From Saccopteryx bilineata (Eukaryota > Chordata > Mammalia > Chiroptera > Emballonuridae), in the NCBI RefSeq assembly GCF_036850765.1, contig NC_089491.1:189331520-189395519 (forward strand): a stretch of 64,000 nt of DNA, in the 5' to 3' direction. Under the pieces are notes generated by a model. It saw only the letters and a program-made list of their open reading frames with translations, was not told the origin of the DNA and searched no databases. Shown piece by piece: positions 46,571-58,024 of this stretch; positions within the stretch are counted from its first letter, which is position 1, and every line of letters starts with the position of its first letter. The translations under genes and the position numbers were made by a program.

Positions 46571-46883
46571 TTATTGGGTACTCCACTTCCTTCATATTTG
46601 TTCTTCAAGGTTTGGTGTGACAACCTCATCTCTTTTCTGTTACACAAGGAAGGGCTTTGGTCAGATGCATCCCCCAGGCTGGGGCTCAGGGCACTGCAGG
46701 GGGTGAAGGTGCTGTTAAAAAGCGGGGATCACAGAAAACAAATAAGCAGTCTTGCCCCAGATTCGTCCAAGCTCAGATTTCCTTGTCTAAGTGCATAATA
46801 ATAGGAAGGGGGTTGTGTTACAAAACTGACTTGTTTTTGTTTGTCATCCAGGCCCACTAATATAAACACCTCTCACTCCTCAG

Positions 46884-47015
46884 GAATTATTTTAGGACCA
46901 GGAAGTAGCACGCTGTTTATTGAAAGAGTCACAGAAGAGGATGAAGGTGTCTATCACTGCAAAGCCACCAACCAGAAGGGGACCGTGGAAAGTTCAGCAT
47001 ACCTCACCGTTCAAG
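46884..47015 (+). CDS. FLT1: FLT1 exon 15 (Ig-like domain 7, second half)
   Basis: This 132-bp exon is phase 1 to phase 1. The split Gly codon is completed and followed by IILGPGSSTLFIERVTEEDE, then the Ig signature GVYHC with the second domain cysteine at 46958-46960, and the end AYLTVQ plus a G. It completes Ig-like domain 7, used in receptor homotypic contacts next to the membrane. One difference from human (recalled) is KGT for KGS. Acceptor …cactcctcAG; donor GTAAAA, a weaker match to consensus than exons 13 and 14. Another AG lies 34 bp upstream (46849-46850, catccAG), but using it would add non-homologous sequence, so the downstream AG is chosen. Confidence 0.98.
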
Positions 47016-47866
47016 GTAAAACAGCTGCCTCAGAAAGCAACCAGAAACTGTTCAGACATTTATTTCCCAGTTTGTTTAACTTTTCACCTCCCAGTCGCCC
47101 TCTGCCCCTCCTGTCCCTGCCTTTCCCTGACTTCCTGCCCCTCCCCCATCCCTCTGGGAAGAGCCAGGCTGGTTCCACTCAGTGGCCATGCAGAGGGTAA
47201 GGACATCAGCTGGTCACCCTTGAGAGCCGCCATCTGAACACAGTCTGAGAGTAGGGGGACTCCCAGCAGAAAGCCAGCTTCTGCCAGCGTGATGCCATTG
47301 ACCCAGAGAGAATGACCGGAGTGGCCACACCTGTGAGAAAGAAATCCCAGAAGGAAGACCACGGGTGTAGATGGGGGAAAACCACACCCTGGAAATTGTT
47401 CATTTAGAATTAGATACAATTGCCAAATTTTTCATAAGCTATAATAGTTTTTAACGTGAAGTAGGCTGCAAAATATAATCAGAGAGAAGCAACACACAAT
47501 AAACAAACAACATTTAAGAAAAATATTCCAAATGCTTCCTTTTTGTTGGTTTCAGAGTTTGTTGAGCAGCAAAATCCAAAGAGGCCTTGTTATAAAGTAC
47601 TGCACCCCAGATTCTGAAAGGCACTGTACCTCATTTCATCGAGTTCATGTAGAGACACCCAGTCCAGATGACTTTTGAAGAGTTTTATTAGAGAAGGAGA
47701 TTTATTAAATATGCCGGCTGCATATGGCTGACACGGGGCATCAGGCCCAAATCGTGCAGTCCCAAAAATAGTTCAGGGGCTGATTATATACCCTTGATCA
47801 CACAAGGGCACAAGCTGGCAACATTTGTTTAGGGGATACACAGAAACATTAAGACTTTCAAGGTAA

Positions 47867-48281
47867 GGCCCTGGCCGGTTGGCTCAGCGGTAGAGTGTCG
47901 GCCTGGCGTGCGGAGGACCCTGGTTCGAATTCTGGCCAGGGCACATAGGAGAGGCGCCCATTTGCTTCTCCACCCCCTCCTTCCTCTCTGTCTCTTTCTT
48001 CCCCTCCCGCAGCCAGGGCTCCATTGGAGCGGGGATGGCTCCTTGGCCTCTGCCCCAGGCGCTAGAGTGGCTCTGGTCGGGCAGAGCGACACCCTGGAGG
48101 GGCAGAGCATCGCCCCCTGGTGGGCAGAATGTCACCTCTGGTGGGCGTGCCGGGTGGATCCCGGTCGGGCGCATGTGGGAGTCTGTCTGTCTGTCCCCGT
48201 TTCCAGCTTCAGAAAAATACAAAAATATATATATATTATATATATATATTTTTATATATATAAGACTTAATATATATATAT
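47867..48281 (+). mobile_element. Long-type SINE with (TA)n tail
   Basis: Intact head ggccctggccggttggctca. The body has the extra 'ggtgggcagaatgtcacc' unit, as in the copy at 14446. The tail is replaced by (TA)n, which also contains a stray copy of TAAGACTT. Target duplication AAGACTTTCAAGGTAA at 47851-47866 and 48282-48297. Confidence 0.93.
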
Positions 48282-48479
48282 AAGACTTTCAAGGTAACAC
48301 AATCAAAGATGTTTACATATCTTTCAGGGTTCCTCTTCCCTCACTAGCCTAGAGGTATATTACCCTCAAGATTCTAGGGAGGGGGAGGAACTACAGTCAA
48401 TGCAAGGTGGTATGTAAATTCTGCCTCCTATTGAAAGAGAAGCAGTTTCTGGGTTAACCTTTATTTTAGATTTAAAATT

Positions 48480-48647
48480 GGCCTGACCTGTGGTGGTGCA
48501 GTGGATAAAGCGTCGACCTGGAAATGCTGAGGGCGCCGGTTTGAAACCCTGGGCTTGCCTGGTCAAGGCACATATGGGAGTTGATGCTTCCAGCTCCTCC
48601 CCCCGTCTCTCTCTCCTCTCTGTCTCTCTCTGTCTCTCTCTCTTCTC

Positions 48648-48682
<35 letters not shown>

Positions 48683-48702
48683 ATAAAAAAAAATAAAAAA
48701 GA
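48480..48702 (+). mobile_element. Short GCCTGACCTGTGG-type SINE
   Basis: Ggcctgacctgtggtggtgc to a long poly(A) (from about 48651). Target duplication AGATTTAAAA(t/c)tg at about 48467-48479 and 48703-48715. Confidence 0.92.
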
Positions 48703-49584
48703 AGATTTAAAACTGAATGACCCATTGTTCTTGCAAGCCAGAAACTTCTCCATTCTTCTCCCTCCCCTCCCTAAAGGAGAGATGGGACCGGAAAGCCTGA
48801 TAGGAAAGCCTGACCTTTCCTCCCAGAATATCAATTTTCAGCTTTTTGGTGCCTTACAACAGCCTAACCCTTCTATGCAGTAGCCATACGGCTTCTGTTT
48901 AGAAAATCGTTTAGACCTCAATTTCACTTCTCTGGTGCCAAATATCACCCCAAACATAACAGTTCCAGCATCATAAAACATTAAACAGGCACCTCTTAGA
49001 TGTAAATATCTGAGATTTTACATGAAAAGGAGAAATTTGTTCAGTAGCCTACTTCCAAATGCTCCCAGTGGGCTTCAGAGAATGCAAGTGTTTCTAGGGC
49101 AGAACTGGGCAGAAGGCAGTACACACCAGTTCTTCTGCCCTGGAAACTTCCTTTGCTTAAAGACTGTAACACTGAGAATTCAGACTCCTTTAAAAGAGAA
49201 CATCATCCCATTGTTTTACAGGAAATGATTTTGGAGAGTCTCCCAAAAAATCTGAAAGTACTCCACCACAAATTTATGCTTTTCAGAAAAAGTCAAGGGT
49301 AAAATTCCCAAATACTCTCAATGATGGTCCTATTTCTTTGTTTTAAAGTATTGTTTCAACTCTTCTGCTTACACAGGGAGAAAGCCATTTATTAAGTATG
49401 AATCTCTCTTTAACACCCCCTTCCTCAAAGGACCATTCATTTATCTCTTAACAAGGACTCTAGACGTGACTATCAGGGAGTAGCCGCAACAGGCCGAGGA
49501 GGGGCTGCCATCTGAGGGGGCAGCAGAGAGCAAGGAAGGCTCCTAACCCTCAGTGCAGAAGGTACTTCCCTGTATCCTCACAAC

Positions 49585-49690
49585 AGCCCTGCAGGATACA
49601 AAGCAGTTGTTAGCAAACCCAGAGAGGAGTGCAATGACTAACCTCAATCGTACAGCCAGGTAATGGCAGATTTGTGATGGCTCACTCTGG
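49585..49690 (+). mobile_element. MIR-like fragment
   Basis: 'cagccctgcaggatac…gagtgcaatgactaacctcaatcgtacagccaggtaatggcag' follows the MIR core pattern. Diverged. Confidence 0.4.
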
Positions 49691-50079
49691 CTCACCACAT
49701 AGCTGCCCTTCCCTGACAGGTATCTGGACCCACTCCTGTCTGGGTGGGCAATGCTGTGAACACAGCTGGGAGGCCTTCCATCTGGGCCTACTCCCTGTTC
49801 CATTCAAACCTTCCTTATCTTCCATGTAGATGCTTTCCACCCTGCCCTGTCCTCCAGGATGAACAGCCTAGTCAGATGTTCTCATTCTCTTCTCTACTCT
49901 CCCACACATGGTTCCTGGGTCTTTAGTCAGACTCGTTTTATTCTGCACTTGATTATTAGTCATTGATATACTTTTCTTCCCCAGTAAATGATAAACCATA
50001 TTTGACAAATCCTTATATCCTGTACCCATTAGCAAGAGACTAATATTTACTTAGTTATCTTTAGTTTTAAGCACCTAAT

Positions 50080-50240
50080 ATACTTATCCTGTTAACATCA
50101 TAAGAGTCCAAAGAAGGAAACAGTATATTAACTTCAGTCTTCAAATGGGAAGATGGAGACTCAAAGAGGTTAAACTACTTGCCTAAAGCCATACAACGAA
50201 TAGGCAGTGAAGCTGAGACTTGAACACATGTTTTTGGAAA
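50080..50240 (+). mobile_element. MIR element
   Basis: 'cttcaaatgggaagatggagactcaaagaggttaaactacttgcctaaagccatacaacga' and 'gctgagacttgaacaca' are diagnostic MIR core words. Confidence 0.7.
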
Positions 50241-50559
50241 CCATAAGTTTGCATCCTTCTTCCATTCTTCTTGTTTCTGAAGTGCCTTAGAAACTTGTCA
50301 GCCAGGCTTCAGCATAAAATTGATCTTTTAACTCAGTTATCCTGTTATTTGGTTTTCTCTCTACCGACGTTTAGATTTCCCACACTAATTCCTTTTCCCA
50401 CTAACGTTATGCTTTCCTAAAAGGTCAGACAAGAATACTGTTGTCACCGGTAAGTTCTCAAAGTTTTTTTATCAGCGTCTATGATTTGCTTTTGAGGAAA
50501 GGGAAGATCCTTAACATCTGATCTCTAACATCTCTCAAGATCATCTCTCAGCATCGCAA

Positions 50560-51080
50560 ACAGCCTATCTACTCCTCTAATACCCCTCCAATACACTCCC
50601 AAATCCAGAGTAATCTTTCTAAATGAGTGGTCTTATGGCATGGTGCTTCCTTGCTTCAAATTTTGCAGCACTTCCTGATGGCCTGTGCCCCTCATCCAGC
50701 CGTGCAGGTCCTCCATAGGCTCCTCCTCCAGCCTTACTCAGAATTGTTCCTTCTGCCAGCACTCCAGCTGGCCTGCACCACTGTGATTCAGGGAACACGC
50801 TGTGCTCCTCCCAGTCTTCTGCCTCTACTCATCATTTACTTTTGTCTGGGCAGGCTTCCTGCCCATCTTGTTCTCCCCCTGGACTAGCCCATTCATTCTT
50901 TAAAATTAGCTCTCTATACACCCAATTACCTATCATGTCATTGTTTCCCCCTGGGCTCCCATGGCACTTGACATGTCCCTGTAATGCAATGCTTATCATT
51001 GCCTATTACTCACTTGACCATCCCAGAGCACTCGGTAAAGGTCTATTGGAGTCATCTATTTAGAAAACCACCACTCAATA
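50560..51080 (+). mobile_element. LINE-2 fragment
   Basis: Diverged L2-like order: 'ccagagtaatctttctaaatg', 'tgcttccttgcttcaaa', 'ctccataggctcc', 'gttccttctgcc', 'cattctttaaaattagctc'. Boundaries uncertain. Confidence 0.5.
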
Positions 51081-51143
51081 TCTGAAATGAATAAATACAC
51101 CAATATATTGTTTGGGGCAAAAGAGATAAGTCCAATTCAATTA

Positions 51144-51174
51144 GTTATTAACAACTTATTTATTTGCCAAGAAT
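51144..51174 (+). repeat. 31-bp direct repeat, copy 1
   Basis: The 31 bp starting gttattaacaacttattt are identical to 52541-52571. Here they sit in ordinary intron sequence, so this is probably the source copy. Confidence 0.95.
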
Positions 51175-51533
51175 AATGCAAGATATGGAAGTGTAAACCA
51201 TGATAGACTACCCTCAGTGGTCTTTGAAGACCTAGTTGGAAGGAGAGTCAGGTGCACAGAAACTATTAGAACCAGGTTAATAAACATTTGAGTGCTTCCT
51301 GAGGGCAAAGTGGAAACACTAGTTTGTATAAAACAGACTACATAATGCTGCTAACAAGGCCTAAAGATGTTCATAGAGCAAAAAAGATGTGGTGACCTGG
51401 TCTCTAGAGGAGGCCTTCTTTGATGATGGATTGCCAAGATAAGTAAGGCAGGACAAGGACCGCAATTTATGAAGCAACTTTGGACCTTCTACATCAATAT
51501 CCTCTTTCCTATCGTATTTCCTATTGTCCAGTC

Positions 51534-52382
51534 CAGTGGTTCTCAAAGTGTGCACCAGGGTACACTGGTGCACCCTAGAAGATTTTGAGGTGCGCCCTAT
51601 GATATTCCAGAGAAATATGTGCTTGTTGGGGACCAAAAAACCAACAGGGATTTTGGAGTTTAGATTTCGGGGGAACAGAGGTGTGGGGAATTGGCTGTAA
51701 ATTGACAGTCTGCCCAACCCCCCACCTCACTTGCCTGATTAGGTTGCAAAAGGCTGTTAAGCTGTGGTGCTGTATTGTTTACACTACCCCCATGTTCCCC
51801 GGAAAGACTGGAGGCAAGTTTCTTCTATCCTTTGGTGTAAAGTTAAGATGAAATGTATGGTGGGGGTTTTCTGCACTCAACACAATTAAGAGTGAAAAGA
51901 GAGGAATTCTTCAATGTATTGATGAGGAAATGAGAGTTTGCCTTTCAAATATATGCCCAAACATTGAAGAAACCTCTAGGACACATCAGGCTCATGTTTC
52001 TCATAAACACAAGAATGAAAAAACTTAACACATTTATGCCAGGACCTGCCAAGTTTACTAAATCTTACTAAGAATGTATCTATATATATAAAAAGATAAC
52101 TTTTTTGTCGTTTTTTTTTTCTTTTAACCCCTCTTTTTTATGAATTCTAAAAAGCATAACAAAAAATGTAACATAAAAATGTTTTTTAATGTCAGAATAA
52201 ATTTAATTTTGTTGTATTTATTTCATTTAATTATCATAAAAGCACGCTTGGACTTTATATTTTTTTCTTTAATATTTGACTAAATTATTATAACATATTT
52301 CTCAGAAATTTGTGTATAGTGCACCTACAATTATTTGTAGGATTTTAAATGCGCCCCGACTTCAAAAATTTGAGAACTACTG
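51534..52382. mobile_element. hAT transposon remnant with terminal inverted repeats
   Basis: 849 bp. The ends CAGTGGTTCTCAAA and TTTGAGAACTACTG form terminal inverted repeats. 8-bp target duplication GTCCAGTC (51526-51533) / GTCTAGTC (52383-52390). The interior near 51900-52020 reads, with stops, like the C-terminal part of a hAT transposase ('EEMRVCLSNICPNIEETS'), so it derives from an autonomous parent by internal deletion. Confidence 0.85.
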
Positions 52383-52540
52383 GTCTAGTCCATTGCATTT
52401 TATGAGGAATCTGCACTTTCAATTCGTGATCTCTTTTCCCTCACATGGCATTAATTTTTAATATCACTTAGAGAAATATATAGTATAGTTTACAATATGG
52501 CTGCAGACACTATATATGCACACACTATATATGTATATTT

Positions 52541-52591
52541 GTTATTAACAACTTATTTATTTGCCAAGAATGAATATATATATTCATTCTT
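52541..52591 (+). repeat. 31-bp direct repeat copy 2 merging into a 26-bp palindrome
   Basis: 52541-52571 duplicates 51144-51174 exactly. Its end overlaps a perfect palindrome at 52566-52591 (half-site AAGAATGAATATA). Confidence 0.95.
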
Positions 52592-52735
52592 CTTTTTACT
52601 GGTTATTGCCCCCTAAATGCCATACTTTTCTGAGTTTTTGTGTCTGCTTTTCATAGCTTTTTCTGCCTTCTCCCTTACTATCTTTTATAACTTTTTGCTT
52701 CTGCTTTAAAAGTAATGGCTGTATTCAAACTTTCT

Positions 52736-53100
52736 TTTTCTTTTTTTTCATTTTTACGAAGCTGGAAACGGGGAGGCAGTAATACAGACTCCCGCATGCG
52801 CCCGACCGGGATCCACCCGGCATGCCCACCAGGGGGCGATGCTCTGCCCCTCTGGGGCATCACTCTGTTGCATCCAGAGCCATTCTAGCGCCTGAGGCAG
52901 AGGCCACAGAGCCATCCCCAGCTCCCGGGCCATCTTTGCTCCAATGGAGCCTTGGCTGCGGGAGGGGAAGAGAGAGACAGAGAGGAAGGAGTGGGGGAGG
53001 GGTGGAGAAGCAGATGGGCGCTTCTCCTGTGTGCCCTGGCCAGGAATCGAACCTGGGACTCCTGCACACTAGGCCGACGCTCTTCCGCTGAGCCAGGGCC
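52736..53100 (-). mobile_element. Long-type SINE
   Basis: Minus-strand; near the head the sequence goes from 'ctgagcc' straight to 'agggcc', with an 8-10 bp deletion. Target duplication TCAAACTTTCT at 52725-52735 and 53101-53111. Confidence 0.93.
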
Positions 53101-54929
53101 TCAAACTTTCTATTTAAAAATTGTGGTTAGCTGAGAAAACAGATGACCTGATCTGCAATCAGCAAGCATTGTACCCATCTGTAAGCAAAGCATAAATAGG
53201 TGGAAACATAGTCTTAATAGGGTAACGATGAAACAGTGCAAGAAAGTGAGGATGTTTAGTCTAAAAAGAAGACAGCTTGGGCTGACACGCTTGTTTCCTT
53301 CAAATATCTATCAAACTGTCAGACCGGGGACAGCTGTAACTTGTTCTGTGACACACCGAAGGACAGACCAAGGAAGGGAGATGGTGGAGAAGTTTCAAGG
53401 AGGCAGGTCTCAGCTCTTTTTAAGAATATCTATCAATTTGAGTAGGAAAATGTTTTGAAAGTTGATAATATTGTGTACCTTAGGAATTAGATACCACCTT
53501 GAATGAAAGTACTTTGGGCACACTGAATAAAAATTTGATTTTTGGATGCTCTTCAGATCAGTTGAATGCAGTACCTGCTTAGTAATTTTATCACTGAAAT
53601 TAGACCTCTGCCCTAGGTCTAAAGCATTCTTCTCTGGTGCCTGTGAAATGTTCCCTGGCATTAGACTGATTTCCTAATGTATGCAGACTGACCCTTCCCA
53701 CTGACCTACCTTGTCAGGCTGAGTTAGGAAATGAAACCAGGAGAGTAAGTTGTGTCTGTGGCTATGTTTAACAGATTTAAAAAGGTTCATGAATTATCCA
53801 GGAAGGAAACTGTCTGCTCTTTTTATTTTCTTTGAGAAAGGATTCTTATACTCATAGATAAAACAATGTGTTATTTTTGTATCTGAAAAGGCAGAGTTAA
53901 AGTAGCTTCTTTAAATAATGGTGGGTCTTGTTTGGTTTGTACTGCACGTCAGCACACCTGGAGCTCTCAAAGGGGAAGTTTTAATATTAAAAATAACAAC
54001 ACCAAAACTGTTACTAACCAAAATAATTTCGGAAATTGATATAGCATTCAAGAGCCCCTGGAACTCAATGGGACTGTTGCAATGAAAGTGTGGTGCATTT
54101 TCACCCAAGGACTTAAGATAAACTATATTTTATAATTATCATTGCAAGTAATAATCACAATATGTATAAATACATTCTTATAACAGACTTCTGCCTTGCT
54201 ATTGAGATGCTATTTTGACAGCATTTATAATTACACAGGTGAAAACAACTTGAAGAATAAGCATCATTTTAAACAGTTTTAGAAAATTTTATTTAGAAAA
54301 ATTAAATTAACAGGGTGACAAGTTTTAAACATTTTTTTGAGGGTGACTGGCAGATACAAAGTTACTGCAAACACAAGAATGAAATGGCATTGAGTGTGTC
54401 ATTTGTCAATTTTGTACCCAATAATTGCACATGAACACATTTCAGGAAAGGCTCGCACAGCAGGACGTATACACTATGTTCTTTAATAGAATTCCAAAAG
54501 AAAAGACTAGAAAAAGATCAAACCCAAATTGTCTGGGATGTCCAGTCCTTCTTTTGTCACCCTCCCAGCTTCCGGTCTTCATTTCTCCCCATCCCTGGCC
54601 AGCCTCCACCTCAACTGCTCTCTTCCTGAACCCTGCCTCCACCTTCACTCCCATGGCTCTCCAGGCCCCTCGGAGGATGTGATAAACTCATTCACATGAT
54701 GATGTTGGTGATTGATCTTACTCCTCTCATGGGTGTTGGTGATTTGAAGAGGTTTTCCAAGGACAGAACAGTGCTCAAAACAGAGAGCTGAACTGGCTGC
54801 CCACTAATTTTACACAGGAGGGCTGGGGATTGGATATGGCTGCTTGCTAAACTGCAAATCTACAATGACATAAAGCTGACCTCAATCAAGAATTCAAAAA
54901 ATGGTGATGGAATTCAGTCATAATATCTT

Positions 54930-55370
54930 ATACTTATTGAACATGCAGTACAGTTTTTAAAGCATATAGTATGCATTAACCTCCTTAACATTTGCAATAA
55001 TCCAATCAGGATATTTTCCTATTTACAGATGGGTATCCGAGGCTCACAGGGGTTTTGGACTTCGTGCAAAGTTACTAAGCTAGAAGGTGGCAGAGCTCAG
55101 AACTGGGTTCATGTGAACCATTTGATGCTTCACCTCTCAGCTGTAAGGCCGCAGAGCCTGGTGGGGAAGAGACCCCACGCTAGAGCAGGATGTGTCACTT
55201 CTTGTGACAAGGTGTGTCACTTCTTGTGAACTATGTAACCTTGGGCAAATTACCAACCTTCCTGGTGCTTCAGTTTGCTCATCTACAGAGTGGATGTTAG
55301 GAATGGTAATACAACCTTATAGGGTTGTTGTAAGAATTCTCACATTTAAAATAGTGTCTCTCAGATAATG
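54930..55370 (+). mobile_element. MIR elements (two adjacent segments)
   Basis: First, 'cctatttacagatgggtatccgaggctcac…gcaaagttactaagctagaagg' (to about 55110). Second, 'aactatgtaaccttgggcaaattaccaacc…cttcagtttgctcatctacagagtggatg…gggttgttgtaagaatt'. A 17-bp direct repeat (55191-55207, 55213-55229) lies between. Confidence 0.65.
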
Positions 55371-55730
55371 GCAACTTTTACAATATTACTTAACACCATT
55401 ATTTGTTAATATGATCAACCAAATCCCATTTCAACAAAACCTTCTGTACTGTGTTTTCCTAGACTAACCAGTGAGTCACCCAAATGGTTCTCTGAGCCTT
55501 CAAATTCCTATTTGATCTAAGGATTTAATTTGGTGCAACGAAAGTATGTTACAGAACTGATGGCACATAAGACTGATTTTGAATACCTTTACCCAAACTT
55601 ACTCTTGAAAATATAACTTCAAATTTAATCCCAATACAGGGTCTCCATACATCACTCTCCTCAAAAAGGGCTCCAAATTGGTGTATAGAGATTCCTTAAA
55701 AGTTTCATAAATAGCATGAAGGCCAATTTT

Positions 55731-55899
55731 TTTTTAATTTTTTAAATTTATTCATTTTAGAAAGGGGGGGGAGAGGGGGGGGAGGAGCAGGAAGCATCAA
55801 CTCTCATATGTGCCTTGACCAGGCAAGCCAGGGTTTTGAACCGGCAATCTCAGTGTTTCCAGGTTGACGCTTTACCCACTGCGCCACCACGGGTCAGGC
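55731..55899 (-). mobile_element. Short GCCTGACCTGTGG-type SINE
   Basis: Minus-strand; right end '…accacgggtcaggc'. Its TC-rich part has become a G-run tract (about 55765-55785 on this strand). Target duplication TGAAGGCCAATTTT at 55717-55730 and 55900-55913. Confidence 0.94.
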
Positions 55900-56439
55900 T
55901 GAAGGCCAATTTTAATATTGCAATAAGCCTCAGAAAATTACACCAGTTTGAAACCACACACCACATGGGAATAATGCCCCTGTGCTAATTCCTAGTCATT
56001 GTCAAATCCCACCCACATCTCCCCTGGCCTCCTTTCCCTTCCGTGTGTAGCTGGGCTCTCTCATGCACTGAACTCATCAGCTGTCACAGCAGGTTGATGC
56101 TGGCTCTCATCACACTGGTGGGTGAATGTTAACCTGTGAGAAAGCATCCAAGAGCTGTATAGGAAGAGAGGTTGCTGATTTAAGTCAGTTCTCCAGCCTA
56201 ATGGATACTCTCCAAATAAAGACAGAGATTGAGCTGTCAAAGCAGATAAAGCATGGGTGCTACATTACATCTTGTAGAATTTTCATTTTAGTATTCAGTA
56301 AACAAGAATCAATTAAATCAGACTTTCTTTTTCAATAAGTTCATCTTGAAGATGGTTTAAATGGGTTGATTCTTTAAATGTGTACGTGCATACAAACACA
56401 TGCGAATTTTGCTTGAGTGAGGATTGTGGAATTACTCAA

Positions 56440-57010
56440 CCAACCTTAGTCCACCACTGGATGTGGCCTCAGTTTCTGGGAAGCTTACACTGCAGTAGAG
56501 AAATAGCAAAGGCTAAAGCACAGAGGGGCAGAAGGGCCAACATATTTAAGAAACTACAAGTATTCTAATGTGACTGGGGTATGTGGGAGGTCAGGAAGTG
56601 AACGCTGAGGAGATAGAAAAGGTGGCACACATAGAATCTAAGGATTTTTTTATCCTGACAATGGTGGGGGAGGCAGTGGCAAAGATGGAATTCAGGCAGA
56701 GGAGTCATAGAATTAAATCTGTGATTTAGGAAGAAGGTCACTCTGGCTAGTGTGGAGGCAAGACAGGAAGGCATCAAGGCTGGTTAGAAAGCTAATGCAG
56801 GTGTCCAGGTGAGAACTGATGATGTCTCAGCTCAGGCAGGGATTGTGTGAGGATGGACAGGATGATAATTTCATGAGCTATGGAAGTAGAATGGGCAGAA
56901 CCTTGTGATGTATAGGATAGAGAAAAATGCTGATTTCCCCTCTAAACTGAACGATACACTGCAGGGACAACAGCCAACAGGAAGTCCGTGGACTTGGTGG
57001 CTGAATGGAT
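56440..57010 (-). mobile_element. LINE-2 fragment (minus strand)
   Basis: Reverse-complement L2 text: 'ggaagaaggtcactctggctagtgtggaggcaag…aagctaatgcaggtgtccaggtgagaactgatgatg'. Diverged. Confidence 0.6.
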
Positions 57011-57109
57011 AAGAGAAGAAGGAAGAGGCTCTGGTTTCTAGCTCATGTGTTCAGTGTTGTTCAGGGCAGAAAGCCTTCTACACAGATGCTCAGACTCTGT
57101 GGTCTGGTC

Positions 57110-57550
57110 CTGTCTTAGACCTTGCATTACACTGGCATCAGCCCCTATCATTTCCTGACTCTGGGTTTCCACTTATCTGTTCCCTCTGCCTTATTATGCC
57201 CCTCCTGTCTTCATCTCTTTAGGTCAGATCCATTTCAAATGTCACCTCTTCCAAAAGTGTTAGGTTCCCTCAACCTCAGATACTCTTTTTATCTAATTTC
57301 TTTGTATTTGCTTTAAGTCCCTTGGCTTGGTGTGTGATTGAGTACCCTAAGAAGGACAACTTGCCTTTATTCATCTTCCTGTCCCCTCCAGCTGGAACCT
57401 AAGGATTCAGACATCTTTGTTGAATTGAAATCAAGAGCCAACAAGACGACATACTCATCTAAGAGATGGGAACTTATTGCCACCAACTTCATTGGGTTGT
57501 TGTGATGGCTCGGCATGTAAGAGCTCAATAAATGATACCATCCACACCGT
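57110..57550 (+). mobile_element. LINE-2-like fragment
   Basis: 'tccctctgccttattatgcccctcc…aggtcagatccatttcaaatgtcacctcttcc', and further on 'tgtaagagctcaataaatgat' as an L2/MIR-like end. Confidence 0.5.
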
Positions 57551-57702
57551 CATTTCTAAAAAGAATAAATTTTAATTCTTTTTGACCTGACTTAATACTA
57601 AGCCTCTGCCTCCTTTTAATGAAGTTAAAGGATAAGGACATTACTTCAGGAATTCCTGGGAAGTTGCTCACTTGGGTCACTATTAATAATAAATAGAAAA
57701 CA

Positions 57703-57982
57703 GGCCCTGGCCAGTTGGTTCAGTGAATAGAGCATCAGCCTGGCATATGTATGCCCCAGGTTCGATTCCCAGTCAGGGCACACAAGAGAAGCAACCATCT
57801 GCTTCTCTCCCCCTTCTCTCTCTCTTCCCCTCCTGCAACCAGTGACTCAATTGGTTTGAGAGGCCCCAGGCGCTGAGGATAGCTCAGTTGATTCAAGCAT
57901 CAGCCCGACAAGGGTTGCTGGGTGGGTCCTAGTTGGGGGGCATACAAGAGTCTGTCTCATTATCTCCTCTCCTCTCACTTAA

Positions 57983-58023
<41 letters not shown>
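57703..58023 (+). mobile_element. Older long-type SINE with (AAT)n tail
   Basis: Head ggccctggccagttggttca; the body is shortened relative to young copies. The tail has turned into about fourteen AAT units (57982-58023). Flanks aaatagaaaaca / aaagtagaaaaca form the target duplication. Confidence 0.9.

Positions 58024-58024
<1 letters not shown>

Larger units (their letters stand above)
11437..46883 (+). other. FLT1: FLT1 intron 14 (repeat-expanded, 35 kb)
   Basis: Separates the two halves of Ig-like domain 7. More than half is recognisable transposable elements: SINEs, an almost complete L1, older L1/L2/MIR fragments and LTRs. I could assign nothing in 11437-11839, 12299-12734, 15186-16518, 17250-17560, 18825-20720, 21271-22379, 23335-24090, 25042-25880, 37280-37820 or 39946-40940. 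No exon-like conserved coding segment was found in them. Confidence 0.85.
47648..48961 (-). mobile_element. Solo LTR (minus strand) split by two SINEs
   Basis: On the minus strand it starts TGTTATGTTTGGGGTGATA and ends …GGTGTCTCTACA. It has a TATA-like sequence in 'gggtatataatcagcccctg' and AATAAA-like 'ttaataaatctcc' close to the 3' side. Flanks GTTCA (47643-47647) and GTTCC (48962-48966) fit a 5-bp target duplication with one change. Without the two SINEs it is about 650 bp. No proviral interior was seen. Confidence 0.65.

Noticed and set aside
46849..46883. Alternative upstream acceptor for FLT1 exon 15 (AG at 46849-46850)
   Set aside because: It would add codons with no counterpart in FLT1; the downstream AG gives exact homology and correct phase.
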